Of a stretch of DNA of 30,393 nt, positions 17,708-28,621 are shown piece by piece. The position numbers and the translations under genes were made by a program. Position 1 is the first letter of the stretch, and every line of letters starts with the position of its first letter. This stretch comes from Phallusia fumigata (Eukaryota; Chordata; Ascidiacea; Phlebobranchia; Ascidiidae), in the NCBI GenBank assembly GCA_008931825.1, contig QXVZ01007205.1, positions 1 to 30,393 on the forward strand, given 5' to 3'. A model generated the notes under the pieces. It was not told the origin of the DNA. It saw nothing but the letters and a program-made list of their open reading frames with translations, and made no database searches.

Positions 17708-20689
17708 GTTCCAGAATTCATCTAAAAGTAAAACAGCAGTGCCTAAAGATGTTGCTCTCAACTAATAAGTGCTTTAGTTTAGCTTTAAACTTCATAGTTG
17801 GGATGTTTCTGAAAAGTAGCAGCTTCCTTTTAAGACGATTCTGTGCTGTGTGGGGAGTTATTCTCAATCGTGAAATTCGATGTAACTGTACTGACTGTCA
17901 CTGGTCTCGCCAAGCCTAGTTGTTCTCGCAACGTTTACGATCGCCCTCCGCTTCTCTCTTTTTTCTTTGTCGTTTACTCCTAATTTGGGCGCTCCTCGGA
18001 CGGTTGCCTTTAGTAGCTGTATTATTTTTTTAGCCGTGTAAATGAAGCTGTGATTACCGACGTTGTTTTGTTAAAAGAAATACATATTAACCAAAAATCA
18101 CCCTAACGCACTGCCACTGCCATGCATAATCATAACACTGCGTTCTGCGTTTTCATTCCTGCAACAATTAAATCCACTTGTTGCTGACTAACGATGGTCG
18201 AACCCGTGTGCAGTACATCAAGTTGGATTTATTACTTAGTGTTAGATCAGCAACAATGGCAAATTCCCCTACAAACTTTTGATTACATTGCAATAAGATG
18301 ACAAAATTAAAATTACAACTATTCTTAACCATGTAATCAAATACACGATCACAAATGACAAGTTACAACTTCAAGGTTCAACTTATATTTGCCATTCCCA
18401 CTACATTTGCTGTGTTTCCAAAAACTGTAGTTTCAACAAATGTTTCCTGGATGCAGGCCTAAGCATGAGATTGACAACTTAAACCCTACCTGCTGCTGGT
18501 AACTGACTCTCACCATGCTCTCACATGCTCTCACTCTGTCTCTTCGTTCCGGATACAGCTTGTCGCCATCTTGTGACCGTTTATTGCGTCAGTGTGCACC
18601 CAACCGTAATGGGGCAGATGTAACGCTATCTGGGTTTAGTTTCCACGTTATCATAAATGACCTGGTGCAGTGGCGGCTTTTTTCTTAAAATTTGTTGAGT
18701 TACCATTTCGATTGCCGGCCTTTGATAATAAAAAATAGCTCCACCCAACTAACTAGGGGAGGTTGTATAAAAAAACCTTCATTACACCAAGGTATTGACT
18801 GTTATCGTAACTCTGCCGGTGTAAATTTTGGTCAAGCTGATTAAAATAATCACTATTAAGGCTGGTATCAAAAAAGGTTTTTAAAATGATCAAATAATAA
18901 ATAAATTTTGACTTTTTTAATCAATCTTATGAAATAGGCCTACAAATTTGTTGCTGCAAATAAAATCGCAAACAAAATCTTAATTATGCAGTCACTCAAG
19001 GAGGATCTATATTGCCCTTATGCCCTGACTCGATAATTGTTTTTTGAAACCCCTGAATAGATTGTAAAAATTACGGCTATTCTCAAGCTTGTAAAAAACA
19101 GCAAATCCAATGTAAGAAGTCTAGCAAGAACTCAACTAAGGATCATTCTTCTGAAAACATGCTTTAATTGTTGTATGCTTGATCTTGTTCTGGCTCTGAA
19201 TATTTTAATTTCCTCATTTACCTTAGATTTAAGCTTAAACATGTCTTTATTCTAAAAATGATAAATCAGAGTAGAGACATGCTGCAGTTATTCGGGTTAA
19301 ATCTGACAGAATAATACTCTCACTTCACGATCAATACGCGTACAAGATAGTATCCCACAAAAATTCTTTATTATTATGGCTTATGAATATTCCGAGACAG
19401 TCCAATAGCATGGAGACGTACGCAATAGTTAAAACGCGTAGGCTCTAACGTGCATGAACACACATATGCGAGAGCTTGCACGTGCTCATGCACGAAAGAT
19501 GTGTTTAGCTCCAGCCTTCAAATAGAAAAAGATATAGTCGCCTTATTGCTCAGTAAAAAACAGTGATGAAAACATATTCGTGTATGTCGTACATGATATT
19601 GATCCTATAAATACAGGAAAATATTATTTATATGTGTGTACAAATGCGTTTGCTGATTTTTTTCAGACATCAAATTTCAAATGATCGAATATTTGTTTGT
19701 TAATCACTACTGCAGACCATTCAACTTACCCAAACACACACCCACTCACTCAAAAATAATACAAATGTTTCTTCTTTTGGAAATGCGTGACTCATGCCAA
19801 ATGAAAGGCTCTCGGGTTTGAACCTCGTGAAAAAACTTTATCGTTTTAGAACCCCTTCTTACCGACACGCGTACTGTAGCGATTTAATGGGATTACAGTT
19901 CCTTTTTTACAAATTCAATCAATTGTCTCTTGCATCGTATCGCGTGACAGTGAGTTGCAGTAAACTGGGACAACTCCGGCCGTTTTAAATTGGATCTCAC
20001 GCACACTCACTTTGAATTATCTCTAAAAGCTATCGAAAAGAAACAAACGCTACTCAGAAAAGCTATAAATAATACAACCGCCTGATCTTGCCAACTCGAC
20101 CCACTAGATACCTGTTAACGCTTTTTGTTATTCGAACATCGATTTTTGTTTGAAGTGCCAATAAAAATTGTTCAATTGTATGGACTAATTAGATTAGAAT
20201 TGATATTTCCCTTTGCAGGACGGTTTTCAAACGTCGCATCGTCAATAGAAATTATTTCGAAATTAGCTAGGTCAAAATCTTTTCCACAACGATTTTAAAG
20301 CCCATGTTTACCAATAGTTATCCAATTTTTCAGGTCCTTAAGACTAAATAGTTCAACCTTATTCACGTATTATCCACTGGATTTACACGTTTTAGAACAC
20401 ACAACAATATTTCCAGTTTACTGTTAAATGCATAAGTATATATCGCATAAGGTATTGTTATTTATTAGTGCACCAACCAAAAATATAAAAATATAGTACA
20501 ACCACAGTACACTTGCATACAAGTCAATGTAGCACCACACTATTTACAATTTAGCAGCTAAAGATGCAATTTATTGTGGTGCAAATGACATAAGACAAGT
20601 TCTGTTCAGAAACTGGACACAAACTGATGGGTATAAAACGTTTTAATGCCAGCCATTATTAACTGCCTAAGTAAAACATACATGACAAC
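17708..20689. other. Gene-poor interval of about 3 kb
   Basis: I find no splice-supported coding frame on either strand. Its left end should contain the promoter of the minus-strand fucosyltransferase-like gene and its right end the 3' UTR of the CaRF-like gene (reverse-strand AATAAA near 20460). Minor elements: a repeated ATGCTCTCAC near 18513-18538 and a 9-bp inverted repeat (CGTGCATGA ... TCATGCACG) at 19449-19494. Confidence 0.45.
19449..19494. repeat. Short inverted repeat, 9-bp arms
   Basis: CGTGCATGA at 19449-19457 pairs exactly with TCATGCACG at 19486-19494 across a 28-base loop that itself contains GCACGTGC. No flanking gene explains it. Confidence 0.6.
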
Positions 20690-22023
20690 TTAAAACTGCT
20701 TCCAAGTGTTGAGCACTGTTGTGTTGTATGTATGCTGTGGCACCTGAACTGTGTGCAAGGGTGTATGAAAAAAATGACTTTTCGTCTTTGTGGGAAAACT
20801 AGGTAATGGAAATGGGTGAAACACCCCTTCAGGCTGTGATGAGGAAGGTGTCAGTTCTACTTGCGCAGTCTGCTTTGTTGAGCTATACTGATGGAAAGTA
20901 CTAATATGGTGAACAACAGGCTGTGGAAAGTTTGTACAAATTGCGGTGGGCATATTTACATTTGGTTCATTCTGCGTTTCCTGCAAAACAGTTTTATTGC
21001 ATTTTTTACTTGAATAATGTTGGGACCCATTTTCTAACAGCCTAATTTTGCTTGCAGGATTTAAGTCAATAGAGCTGTTCTCAGTTTTCATTGTTTGGAT
21101 TGCTTGTTGCAATAGTCTGGTGGCAGTTTCTACTGATTCAGGTCCAACTGAAGTATAGTCAACTTTTGAAAGTTCCGATAAAACACTTACAAAGTTTGTG
21201 TCTATCTTTTTACGATGATGTGCAGCTGAACATTTTTTGTTTTTCAGCAGCTTGGTGTTGGGGATGAGTGGGTGAAATTTGTGAGCCTTCGGCAGTGGCA
21301 CTTGAACATAAAAACGGGTTACTGTTGAAAGATTATCGATGCTTATCCTTTCTCTTAATTCCTTTATAAGTTCTTTTTTTCTTTGCCTGTAGAAGTTTCC
21401 TTCCGACATCGAAGGAAGAGCAAAGTCAACAAAAATCACAATTTCACGGATAACTATTTGAGCTGGGCAGTTTTTTTTCTTTGAACAAACATTTCCTGTG
21501 CGGTGCTTTGCTTTCTCAATGCCAATAGTTTTTTTCTACAGTATAAAACAACAGTTCATATAAAATAAATAAATAGCACTGCACAAATTAGAGGTACCTT
21601 TGGCTTATAGTATCTGGGACCATATTGGCAGTCTTTGGCCATTGATGAACGTACAATAAATGGAATGCCCATGAAAGGAATTTTTGGCTGTCCATTTGAC
21701 AGCTCCCAAAAAATTCGATCTGTAATATAATAAGGTAAGAAAATTTTGTTACACACATTTGTCTGTGAACATGAACCTTCATTGCCATATCTTCGCTTTT
21801 CCTTTGATTTGGAAGCAGAAGATTTTTTTACTGATGTTCTCACGCTGTATGTGGTTGAACAAATACAATCATATTGGTTTAAAAAGGTGTCTAACTTGTC
21901 TTTCCCATCCACATAGCCAGCTACATAATTTTCATTAGGCATGTGCCACATATCTTGCAGATGTGTTTTAATAACATCAATTGGATCTGCTGGATTATCA
22001 TCATTTAACTGACCACCATCCAT
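20690..22023 (-). CDS. CaRF-like (ALS2CR8-domain) protein, two exons, 423 aa
   Basis: Exon 1 is 22023-21598 (142 codons, donor AAG/GTACCT) and exon 2 is 21535-20690 (282 codons including stop). They join in phase 0. An acceptor-like TTACAG at about 22042 suggests an upstream noncoding exon. The region IPFMGIPFIVRSS...CQYGPRYYKP, then a basic linker, C159 and C165-P-A with IVIREIVIF, then RFYVQVPLPKAHKFH matches, from memory, the layout of the calcium-responsive transcription factor domain (core IPF.G.PF, C..G, CPA.I.I, V.LP..H..H). That family binds DNA in the nucleus. The last ~150 residues are Gln/Ser/Pro-rich, like an activation tail. The domain call is a pattern judgement; many invertebrate genomes carry multi-copy genes of this type, so orthology to vertebrate CARF is not claimed. 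Confidence 0.6.
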
Positions 22024-22922
22024 TTGTATTGATTGTGTCTACCTGTAATTTAAAAGTGACAATCATTTGATGAAATACTTTAGATGCTGAATAGCTCCAT
22101 TATGCTAATGTATGAAACTACAGGTCAGCTTAGTTAACATTTTGATGGTCCTGGAGCATAGTAAAATATTGGGCCTGGGGGGCAGGCAGAATAACCTGAT
22201 TTCATATTTTTGTTTTGAGAAAACATACAGAATGATCACAATAAAAACTCCCAATTAGGTGATTACAGAAGGGGCAGATCAAGCAATTTCTCAATGTCTA
22301 ATGGCTTAAGCAAACTTTGCTGCGCTTTAGTTTTGGAACCAACAAGCAAACAAATCATTTAAACATCTTTTGATGCACTAGCTTAAACATGTAGTGAATA
22401 ATTATAGGGAAAGTGATTGTCAACTAGAAAGGCTATGCATAAACCCTGAACGACAGCTTGTTAAACTCTGGTTAGTGGCTTAGTGCAGTGCATGGAAAAC
22501 ACAAGTTGTTGCATAAACTGGACTGCATTGTTGTGAATTATTGGGATCAAATTGAGGCACGAATTTCATTGCAGTACATGCAGCCGATTTATAAAGATAA
22601 TGATTTTGACCGGTGCTTAACATCGTTAAATCTAAACATTGGTTATTAAGCATGTTAAAACATATTTTAGTTTTTACAATTATAAAAATTTGCAAAATTA
22701 AAAGAGTGGTTAGTAATAAAAAATTAACCACGTGCAACAAAACATGTTTCACAACAGAACTGGAAAACATGTTAAAACACACATCTAGAAAGCTTTGCAA
22801 CAAAATACAGCACTTTGACTGTAAACATAAAAAGCATGCTAATCCGTCACGCATGGTCAACCGAGAGACCAGAACATTTGTTTTGTCAACCGTTAACAGC
22901 CCAGCTTCTCCTTTCTTTGTCC
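22024..22922. other. Upstream flank of the CaRF-like gene, nothing recognised
   Basis: About 900 bp between the CaRF-like start codon and a hAT relic. It presumably contains the promoter and a noncoding first exon. No coding frame with splice support, RNA gene or repeat was found. Confidence 0.4.
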
Positions 22923-23614
22923 TTTAGGAACAGGGAGTCGAACCGGAACTGAACCCGAACCCGCGAACCGGTTTGAGCGGTTTATTTCACTACACCTGAA
23001 CTAAACCCGAACCGTAAATTTCATTTTCTTAAAAACCCAAACCGGAGCTGAACCCTATATTTCGTTTGGCATTGAACCTGAACCGAACCAGTAAAAATGA
23101 AGACTCATTTTCTATGTAATACCCACCACAAACGATTTCCGCGACTTGTAAAAAATAGCAGCATTTTAGCTTTCTGACAGAATGAAAAAGATGCGGGACC
23201 CGAGGTTTATCAGTTGCCAACTGTCGAAATGGGTGTTCCGGCTACACCAGTTAGCGTTGAAAGAGCATTTTCATGCCTAAAATTTGTCCTCCTCAGGGAG
23301 GTAACATGGAGGAGACGGTTAACGAAAATTTGAAATGAACCACTTCTCTTGAAAATGAACTACACGTTTTCCAACTGCAGAAAAATAAAAGATTGTTTCC
23401 TGTTTATTTGCGGGTTTATGCAGCGCATAAGTCGGTCAGGTAAATTCAAGGAACTTGAACGTTGGCTTTAGTGGTGGTGCAGTAAAATAGGAACCGGAAA
23501 ATATTTTTTTCGTAAAACCTAAACCGAATCCGAACCTCTAAAAACAATAATTAGCGAACCCGAACCGATCGAACCTGACCCTTATAACAAGCGGTTCGGC
23601 TCCCTGTTTGGAAA
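22923..23614 (+). mobile_element. hAT transposon relic with terminal inverted repeats and a transposase C-terminal fragment
   Basis: The ends CAGGGAGTCGAACCG (22931-22945) and CGGTTCGGCTCCCTG (23592-23606) are inverted repeats matching at 14 of 15 positions. The flanking octamers TTTAGGAA and TTTGGAAA agree at 6 of 8, consistent with an aged 8-bp hAT target duplication. Both subterminal regions are packed with GAACC-type words. Inside, 23205-23332 encodes ...TPVSVERAFSCLKFV..., the ERxFS signature of the hAT transposase dimerisation domain, ending in a stop. At ~676 bp the element lacks the rest of the transposase, so it is an internally deleted, immobile copy. Confidence 0.85.
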
Positions 23615-23929
23615 TCTACAAAACTTGCTATTTTTTTATTTGGGCAATTTGGAGCACCCCAAATTTGCATTTGTACTGAGTTGTATTCAGTAAATTACAA
23701 CATTAGACCCACAGTAAAATTTTAAATTTAACAACTATGGGAGCTCTACAAACAAAAGCGTCATTTTCAAAACAAGCAAAGCCGCCAGATTAAATGTTAG
23801 GTGCCAATCAATGCCATAAACCACCAAATTTTATGAAAAATCCGCCAGTATAAATTTTTGTGCCAACCACTTCGAAAAAGCGCCGCCAAATTGGCAATTA
23901 AGCAATACTTTGTGTGTGAAACGTCCATT

Positions 23930-24145
23930 GTTTCTTGTCACATCACAAAGCATAATTGTAAGTTGGGCTAAATTTCCCCACAAAAGGCGAAATCACGTTG
24001 CATGTAAAACGTACGTTCAGAATATATAAGTATATTTACGCCTTATTTTCATTCAATAAGAGAGACTATAAGAGAACTTTTCACGGGCCCTCTAAAATAG
24101 CTTTACGAACCCTCAGAGATCCGCGAACCCCACTTTTAAACAAGT
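23930..24145. mobile_element. Decayed relative of the 4208-4546 hAT-type element
   Basis: CACAAAAGGCGAAATCACGT, then GCATGTAAAACGTACGTT, parallels the 4370-4440 part of the MITE. TCACGGGCCCTCTAAAATAGCTTTACGAACCC and CGCGAACCCCACTTTT parallel its right end (CGCGGTCCCCCCAAAATTGC, then TACGGACCCCACTTT). Terminal inverted repeats are no longer recognisable, so borders are approximate and this is an old copy. Confidence 0.6.
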
Positions 24146-24607
24146 GGCCGAACCCAACAAAAAGTAAAAAAACGAATTGAGTTGATACTTGTTTGTTAGC
24201 GATACCCGATAGCTGCGCACATTGCATCACCGACCGCCGCGTTTGACGTAAGCACATGAGCTCGGTTCTGCAGACCTTGCGTGGTGGTGACGTAACACAG
24301 ACAGCTGTCGCGTAATGCCGTTCGCTTGTGAGATATAATGGGGCCTAAACGAGGTTAATGGTTGTATACCGGGCACTGTGCATATCGTTATCAACTTCGT
24401 GCTCATGGTTCATGGCAAGAATAGCTTTGGTGTCGATAGGTTGGGCGACATATATAACGGAGAGGGAGATACAAGCAACGGTTAGATGAGGAAAGTAGGA
24501 AAAGTGCTGAGCTCAAGAAATAATTTCCAGATTTTCGAATCAGTTAACACGAAGTCGTGTTGTATTTACAGGTCGGCGGGGGCTTGTCATCCTAGGCTTT
24601 ACAAAGC
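24146..24607. other. Upstream flank of the kelch-family gene
   Basis: About 460 bp before the chosen start codon. It probably contains promoter and 5' UTR sequence; GAGATATAATGG and CATATATAACGG occur but I cannot call a promoter. No other feature seen. Confidence 0.4.
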
Positions 24608-27118
24608 ATGGGAGAGTCTGTCGGTAACGAGATTGTCTTGGAATCGGAGACACCAGGTGACAGCGCCGTAACAGGTGGGGTAAAATAGACGAGGGAATAA
24701 TTTACTATTCCCTCAAGCAAATACACATTTATGTAATGCGTGAAAACATTGGAAAACTTGCAGCGTTTATCGAAGTAGCATTTTTTATTTTTTATCCTGC
24801 AACTTCGTCCCACGAGAAAAAACGAATCAACATGACTGTTATTACTTAGCGTGACAACAAATGAGATGACATCCAAAACCAAATTGTGACATTATTAAAT
24901 AATTTGCAGTCAAGGAAATGTCACAAACTTATGTTTAGTGATTTGTTCCGATGGGGAATTGGCCTGCTCCAAAGCGGCACTGGCTGACGCGAGCGATTAC
25001 GTAAGAGCTTTGTTGCAAGGAAACTTTATGGAACGGAATCAGAGCCATGTTAATCTGACCAACGTTCCCCGATGTTTATTACGCAAAGTTTTTGATCTTC
25101 ATTTTGAAGAAGGATCAAATTCGTAAGTTTTAGTACAATATTAGATTCTTTCAAATCAACAGCGTGTTTTACTTGTGTTGCGACAGAGTCCCAACCGTAG
25201 GACAGAAGTAATCGTATGTTTCATACGTGCGTTATGTGAGCCTTAGCGATTCACGCAAAAACAAAATGATTGGTACATGGCGTAGTTTTACAATTATTAC
25301 GTCCTCTTTTGTTAAACGTCACTGGTGATAAATTTACATGTCGATCAGGCACAAACAGTGTCAACCAACATTTTCCTTTTTCAAAAAAAATCCTCTAGAA
25401 ATGCCAAATCTGTATTGTTTGCCAACAACTAACGGAAGTTTTAAACCAACCAACTTTTCAATAGGAGGATACAAGCCAGTACTTGTGTATAAAACATATT
25501 CTACGTTGCGACAAACGCTGCTGTCATCATCAGGAATGTATCTTCCTATTGAGAATATTTAAAACCGTGAATTGTGTACCCAACCAACCTTTAGTTCTCA
25601 TTTTTTAGTAAGCCTTGTATTATTTTTTACAACGCAAAAAGGTTTTCGGTGATCAACGACTTTAATGAAGCCTGGGACCTTATGAAGATAGCAGATATGT
25701 TTGGCTTTGCTAAAAGTTCAAAAGTGTTGGATAGTTTTATTTGCAACCGACTTGTACCCGCTAATCTCGATGAGGCGTGTGTTTTGGCAAGCACGTATTG
25801 CCGTGATGTCATCATGCAATCCGTTACCAGGGAGATTTCGTTGTTAAGGTTCGTTTTTTTCTTTTATTATATCTTTCTAATGAGTAAATGAAATAACTAA
25901 AAACAAAAAGCACAGTACATTTACCTTCAAATCCACGAGATTCAGTGTAGTAAAATAGTTCAAAACAAGTTCCAAACGAATGATTGCTTTCAAACGTTTT
26001 AAAAGCCCTTTATTCAAATTACAATGCTGCAGATTTTAACACATCCACTAAAAAAACAGTCCTCAGCAAATAAATATAGATGTCAATGTCAATGGGTCCA
26101 ATCAACCTTTGCAATTTCGTTGCATTGCAATATTCCATATCTTTACACAGAAGCGATTTGGACGTTCAAGACTGCTGGCAATTAAACTGCCCGAAGGAAC
26201 GCAAAGTTTATTGTAAACTTGCAACAAACTCCCACGCCGATGTATCGAACAACTCAGTCTCCATAAACTCCAATAGCACTTCGGCAACTAAGCAGACCCA
26301 GCAATACAAGTTTACACACAAGTTCTACTGTATCTGCGGCTACGCACTTAATCCAATCACCGACTGCCACGTGGTGGATGCAGACGATCTGACGGAGTTT
26401 GTCGAGGACGCACCAGAACTGGAAATGCTGGAAAATTACAATTTTGATAGCGACGCTAGTAGTTCCTCAGATTCGGAGGATGCGTCGTTAAGCGAATATA
26501 TGGACAATATTATGCAGCTGCCGCATCACATTGCGGAATTTCGTTCNTGAAAGATTCACATCCGTTGTAAAGTAAGAAAAAACATTTGCTACGTAGTGTT
26601 CTTTCCTCTGTCCGAATATGGCATGAGTTGTGGAGCAATCGACGATGTACTTTATGTTGTTGGTGGACAAACGGTTCGGGTCGATAGTTACAACGTTAAA
26701 ACGGGAGAATGGAAAAGGTATGATCAACTGATAATACTTTTTTAAATTTATCTTTAAATATCTAGTGTTTGTGTTATTGGACAATTATGATTTTCAGACT
26801 TGCAAACATGCACAACAGAAGAGTTGGGGCTTGCGTTACGAATTACAGAGGACGACTGCTGGTATCGGGAGGTTACGACTATAACATCGGTAAGATAACA
26901 CCATTTGCAACTAACCCAGGTGCGTGTTTAGCTGTGGCGCTCTCGCGGCCAACCTCTCTGCAGAACGGTAATTTAATTTGTTTATTTTTACAGGGACATT
27001 CTTCAACACTATAGAAGCTTACGAGAAGGAGACAGACACGTGGTCGATCGTCAGCGCCAGATTACCGCAGCATGCGAGAAGCAGCGGACTGTGTTACGTT
27101 TTCGACGTAGAGAGATGA
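24608..27118 (+). CDS. BTB-BACK-kelch (KLHL-type) protein, six exons, with an in-frame stop beside an N
   Basis: Exons 24608-24656, 24915-25122, 25609-25848, 26151-26717, 26798-26889 and 26994-27118 join in phase and total 427 codons. KLHL proteins are usually Cullin-3 adaptors that recruit substrates for ubiquitination. BTB: VICSDGELACSKAALADAS and YVRALLQG in exon 2. BACK: DLMKIADMFGFAKSSKVLDS and NLDEACVLAS in exon 3. Exon 4 adds an unusual polar, acidic insert (DSDASSSSDSEDAS). Kelch units: DDVLYVVGGQTVRVDSYN, GRLLVSGGYDYN and TIEAYEKETDTW. Only about two or three kelch units are present, against the usual five to six, and the total is short. Codon 299 (26548-26550) is TGA directly after the N at 26547, while the frame resumes unchanged beyond it. 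A sequencing error, a missed intron or a pseudogene are all possible. The first exon (start choice, acceptor AAG) is the least certain. Confidence 0.75.
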
Positions 27119-28498
27119 CGTCTGTGAAAAGCTTGTTTTCGAACAACGCTGTTATGACTGTAGGTTGTGCGACGCAAAATAGTGAACCCTGATGACTTCT
27201 ACGAAACTAATATTATTTGTTTTACACCCGTCGCCACCACAACAAATTGAGGTATCAAACGAGCGTTTTATCCAGCGGGCTTTGGTAAAAAGATGGAATC
27301 GTGTTTTCGTTACAGTTTCAATTTGCATTATGTTACAAAAACTGCACAAAGTTTGCTTGGGACCTATATACTGACAAAGCTATTCATGATAAAATTTAAT
27401 CAAGCCGACGTGTCTAAAATGTTCATAAAATACTGTTCTTTTTCGTTCGAGATGGTTTATTCAGAAACAGGTATACGTCAAAAAACCGTATATACAGCAC
27501 TGGATCAGCGGGACGACTGCTCCAGTCGATGGCTTGGTGCGAATATAAAGCAGGCAAAAAGGCACGCATGTTGTACGGTGTAAGTTGCGACACAATATAT
27601 GCGAAATAGAATATAGATGTATTGTAGTAAATGCAACGAAGTGGATATACAACTACAGGAGAGTCTGGCAGGGATTTGCGATTAGGCTAGTTGTCACAAA
27701 AAAGTGTCACTTTACCTAACAAATTTTAGCAAGGAGTAAAAAGTGACACCCAAATGCGTTTGTGAGTAAACTACAAAATTTTCGACCCACATCTTATTTC
27801 AATTAGTTTTTAAAATGGTTTTAGCCTTTAGCGGAATTGTTACATTTGCGAGCACGTAAGGAATGATTGTGGTCAGATATCACCTTCTGTTTGCGTGTAC
27901 ACCTGTCTAGCTTAACGTAACTGACGGATCCCTGAACTTCGGGACAGCTCTTGGTATGTACAAAACAATTTCATCACAGTGACGGCAGTGTTTCGCCAAC
28001 AAAACCCCTGCTAACCAAAACATTAAGAGGCAAGGGATTTAGCGTTTTATAGTAAATTCATAAACGTTTCACGACAAGTGTGATCCTGCTGGATGGAAAA
28101 ACTACACTTCACAAAGATTAGCTAGAAGGTGCACTTTGATGCTGCTTTTGATTAAAGGTTTTGACACACCTACCTACTAGCGTAATTTGGCAGGGGTAAA
28201 GTATACACACAAACTTAAAAATTGGGATATGTACACAGCAAACACAAACCAAGCCTTAAAATCTGTACAACGCTAACTGTACTACAAAAATCAAAGCTTA
28301 CATAACTTACAATCTATAAATGTCACTGAAACGCGTTGGAACACGGATAAAAAATAGAAAGGAGCAAAAAATGCAGCAAAAGTCTTTTCTCTCACGGGAA
28401 TCAAGAGTATTAAGGAATGTCTGCTCGGTGGGCGACGGCACGACAGGCATAAGTGTGCGTGGATGGAACTTTGGCTTTGCGATGAAATGTGATGCAAA
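27119..28498. other. Intergenic, nothing recognised
   Basis: About 1.4 kb with no supported exon. A loose inverted repeat (GTGTCACTTTACC near 27703 and GGAGTAAAAAGTGACAC near 27733) could form a hairpin. The kelch gene's 3' UTR should start here. Confidence 0.4.
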
Positions 28499-28621
28499 TC
28501 ATACTGACGTAGCTGTGGAGCGAGTCGTGGTCGAGTTCACTGAACCGGGAACGCTTAGCTCGCTTCCTACAAGTGAGCGTGTAGGCATTGAGTTGAAACT
28601 CTGGGCTCTTCGCGCCGTAGT
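28499..28621 (-). CDS. Candidate terminal exon of an unrecognised gene
   Basis: A good acceptor (TTTGTGTTTCCAG) opens a GC-richer stretch than its surroundings. In phase 0 it encodes 40 residues of Ser/Thr-rich tail ending ...STTTRSTATSV, whose last three residues (T-S-V) fit a class I PDZ ligand. Two other phases from the same acceptor are also open for a distance, one to 28410 (with FSELDHDSLHSY) and one to a short 18-residue end. The membrane-spanning exon at 30242-30377 ends in phase 2, so it cannot join this frame directly. Strand and frame remain uncertain. Confidence 0.25.
   Translation of the reverse strand, partial: TTARRAQSFNSMPTRSLVGSELSVPGSVNSTTTRSTATSV

Noticed and set aside
25338-25562. 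Open frame inside the kelch gene's second intron
   Set aside because: It would break the phase match between exons ending at 25122 and starting at 25609, and it has no BTB or BACK features.
27293-27652. Overlapping ORFs on both strands downstream of the kelch gene
   Set aside because: No recognisable domain, no consistent splice sites and low-complexity AT-rich composition.
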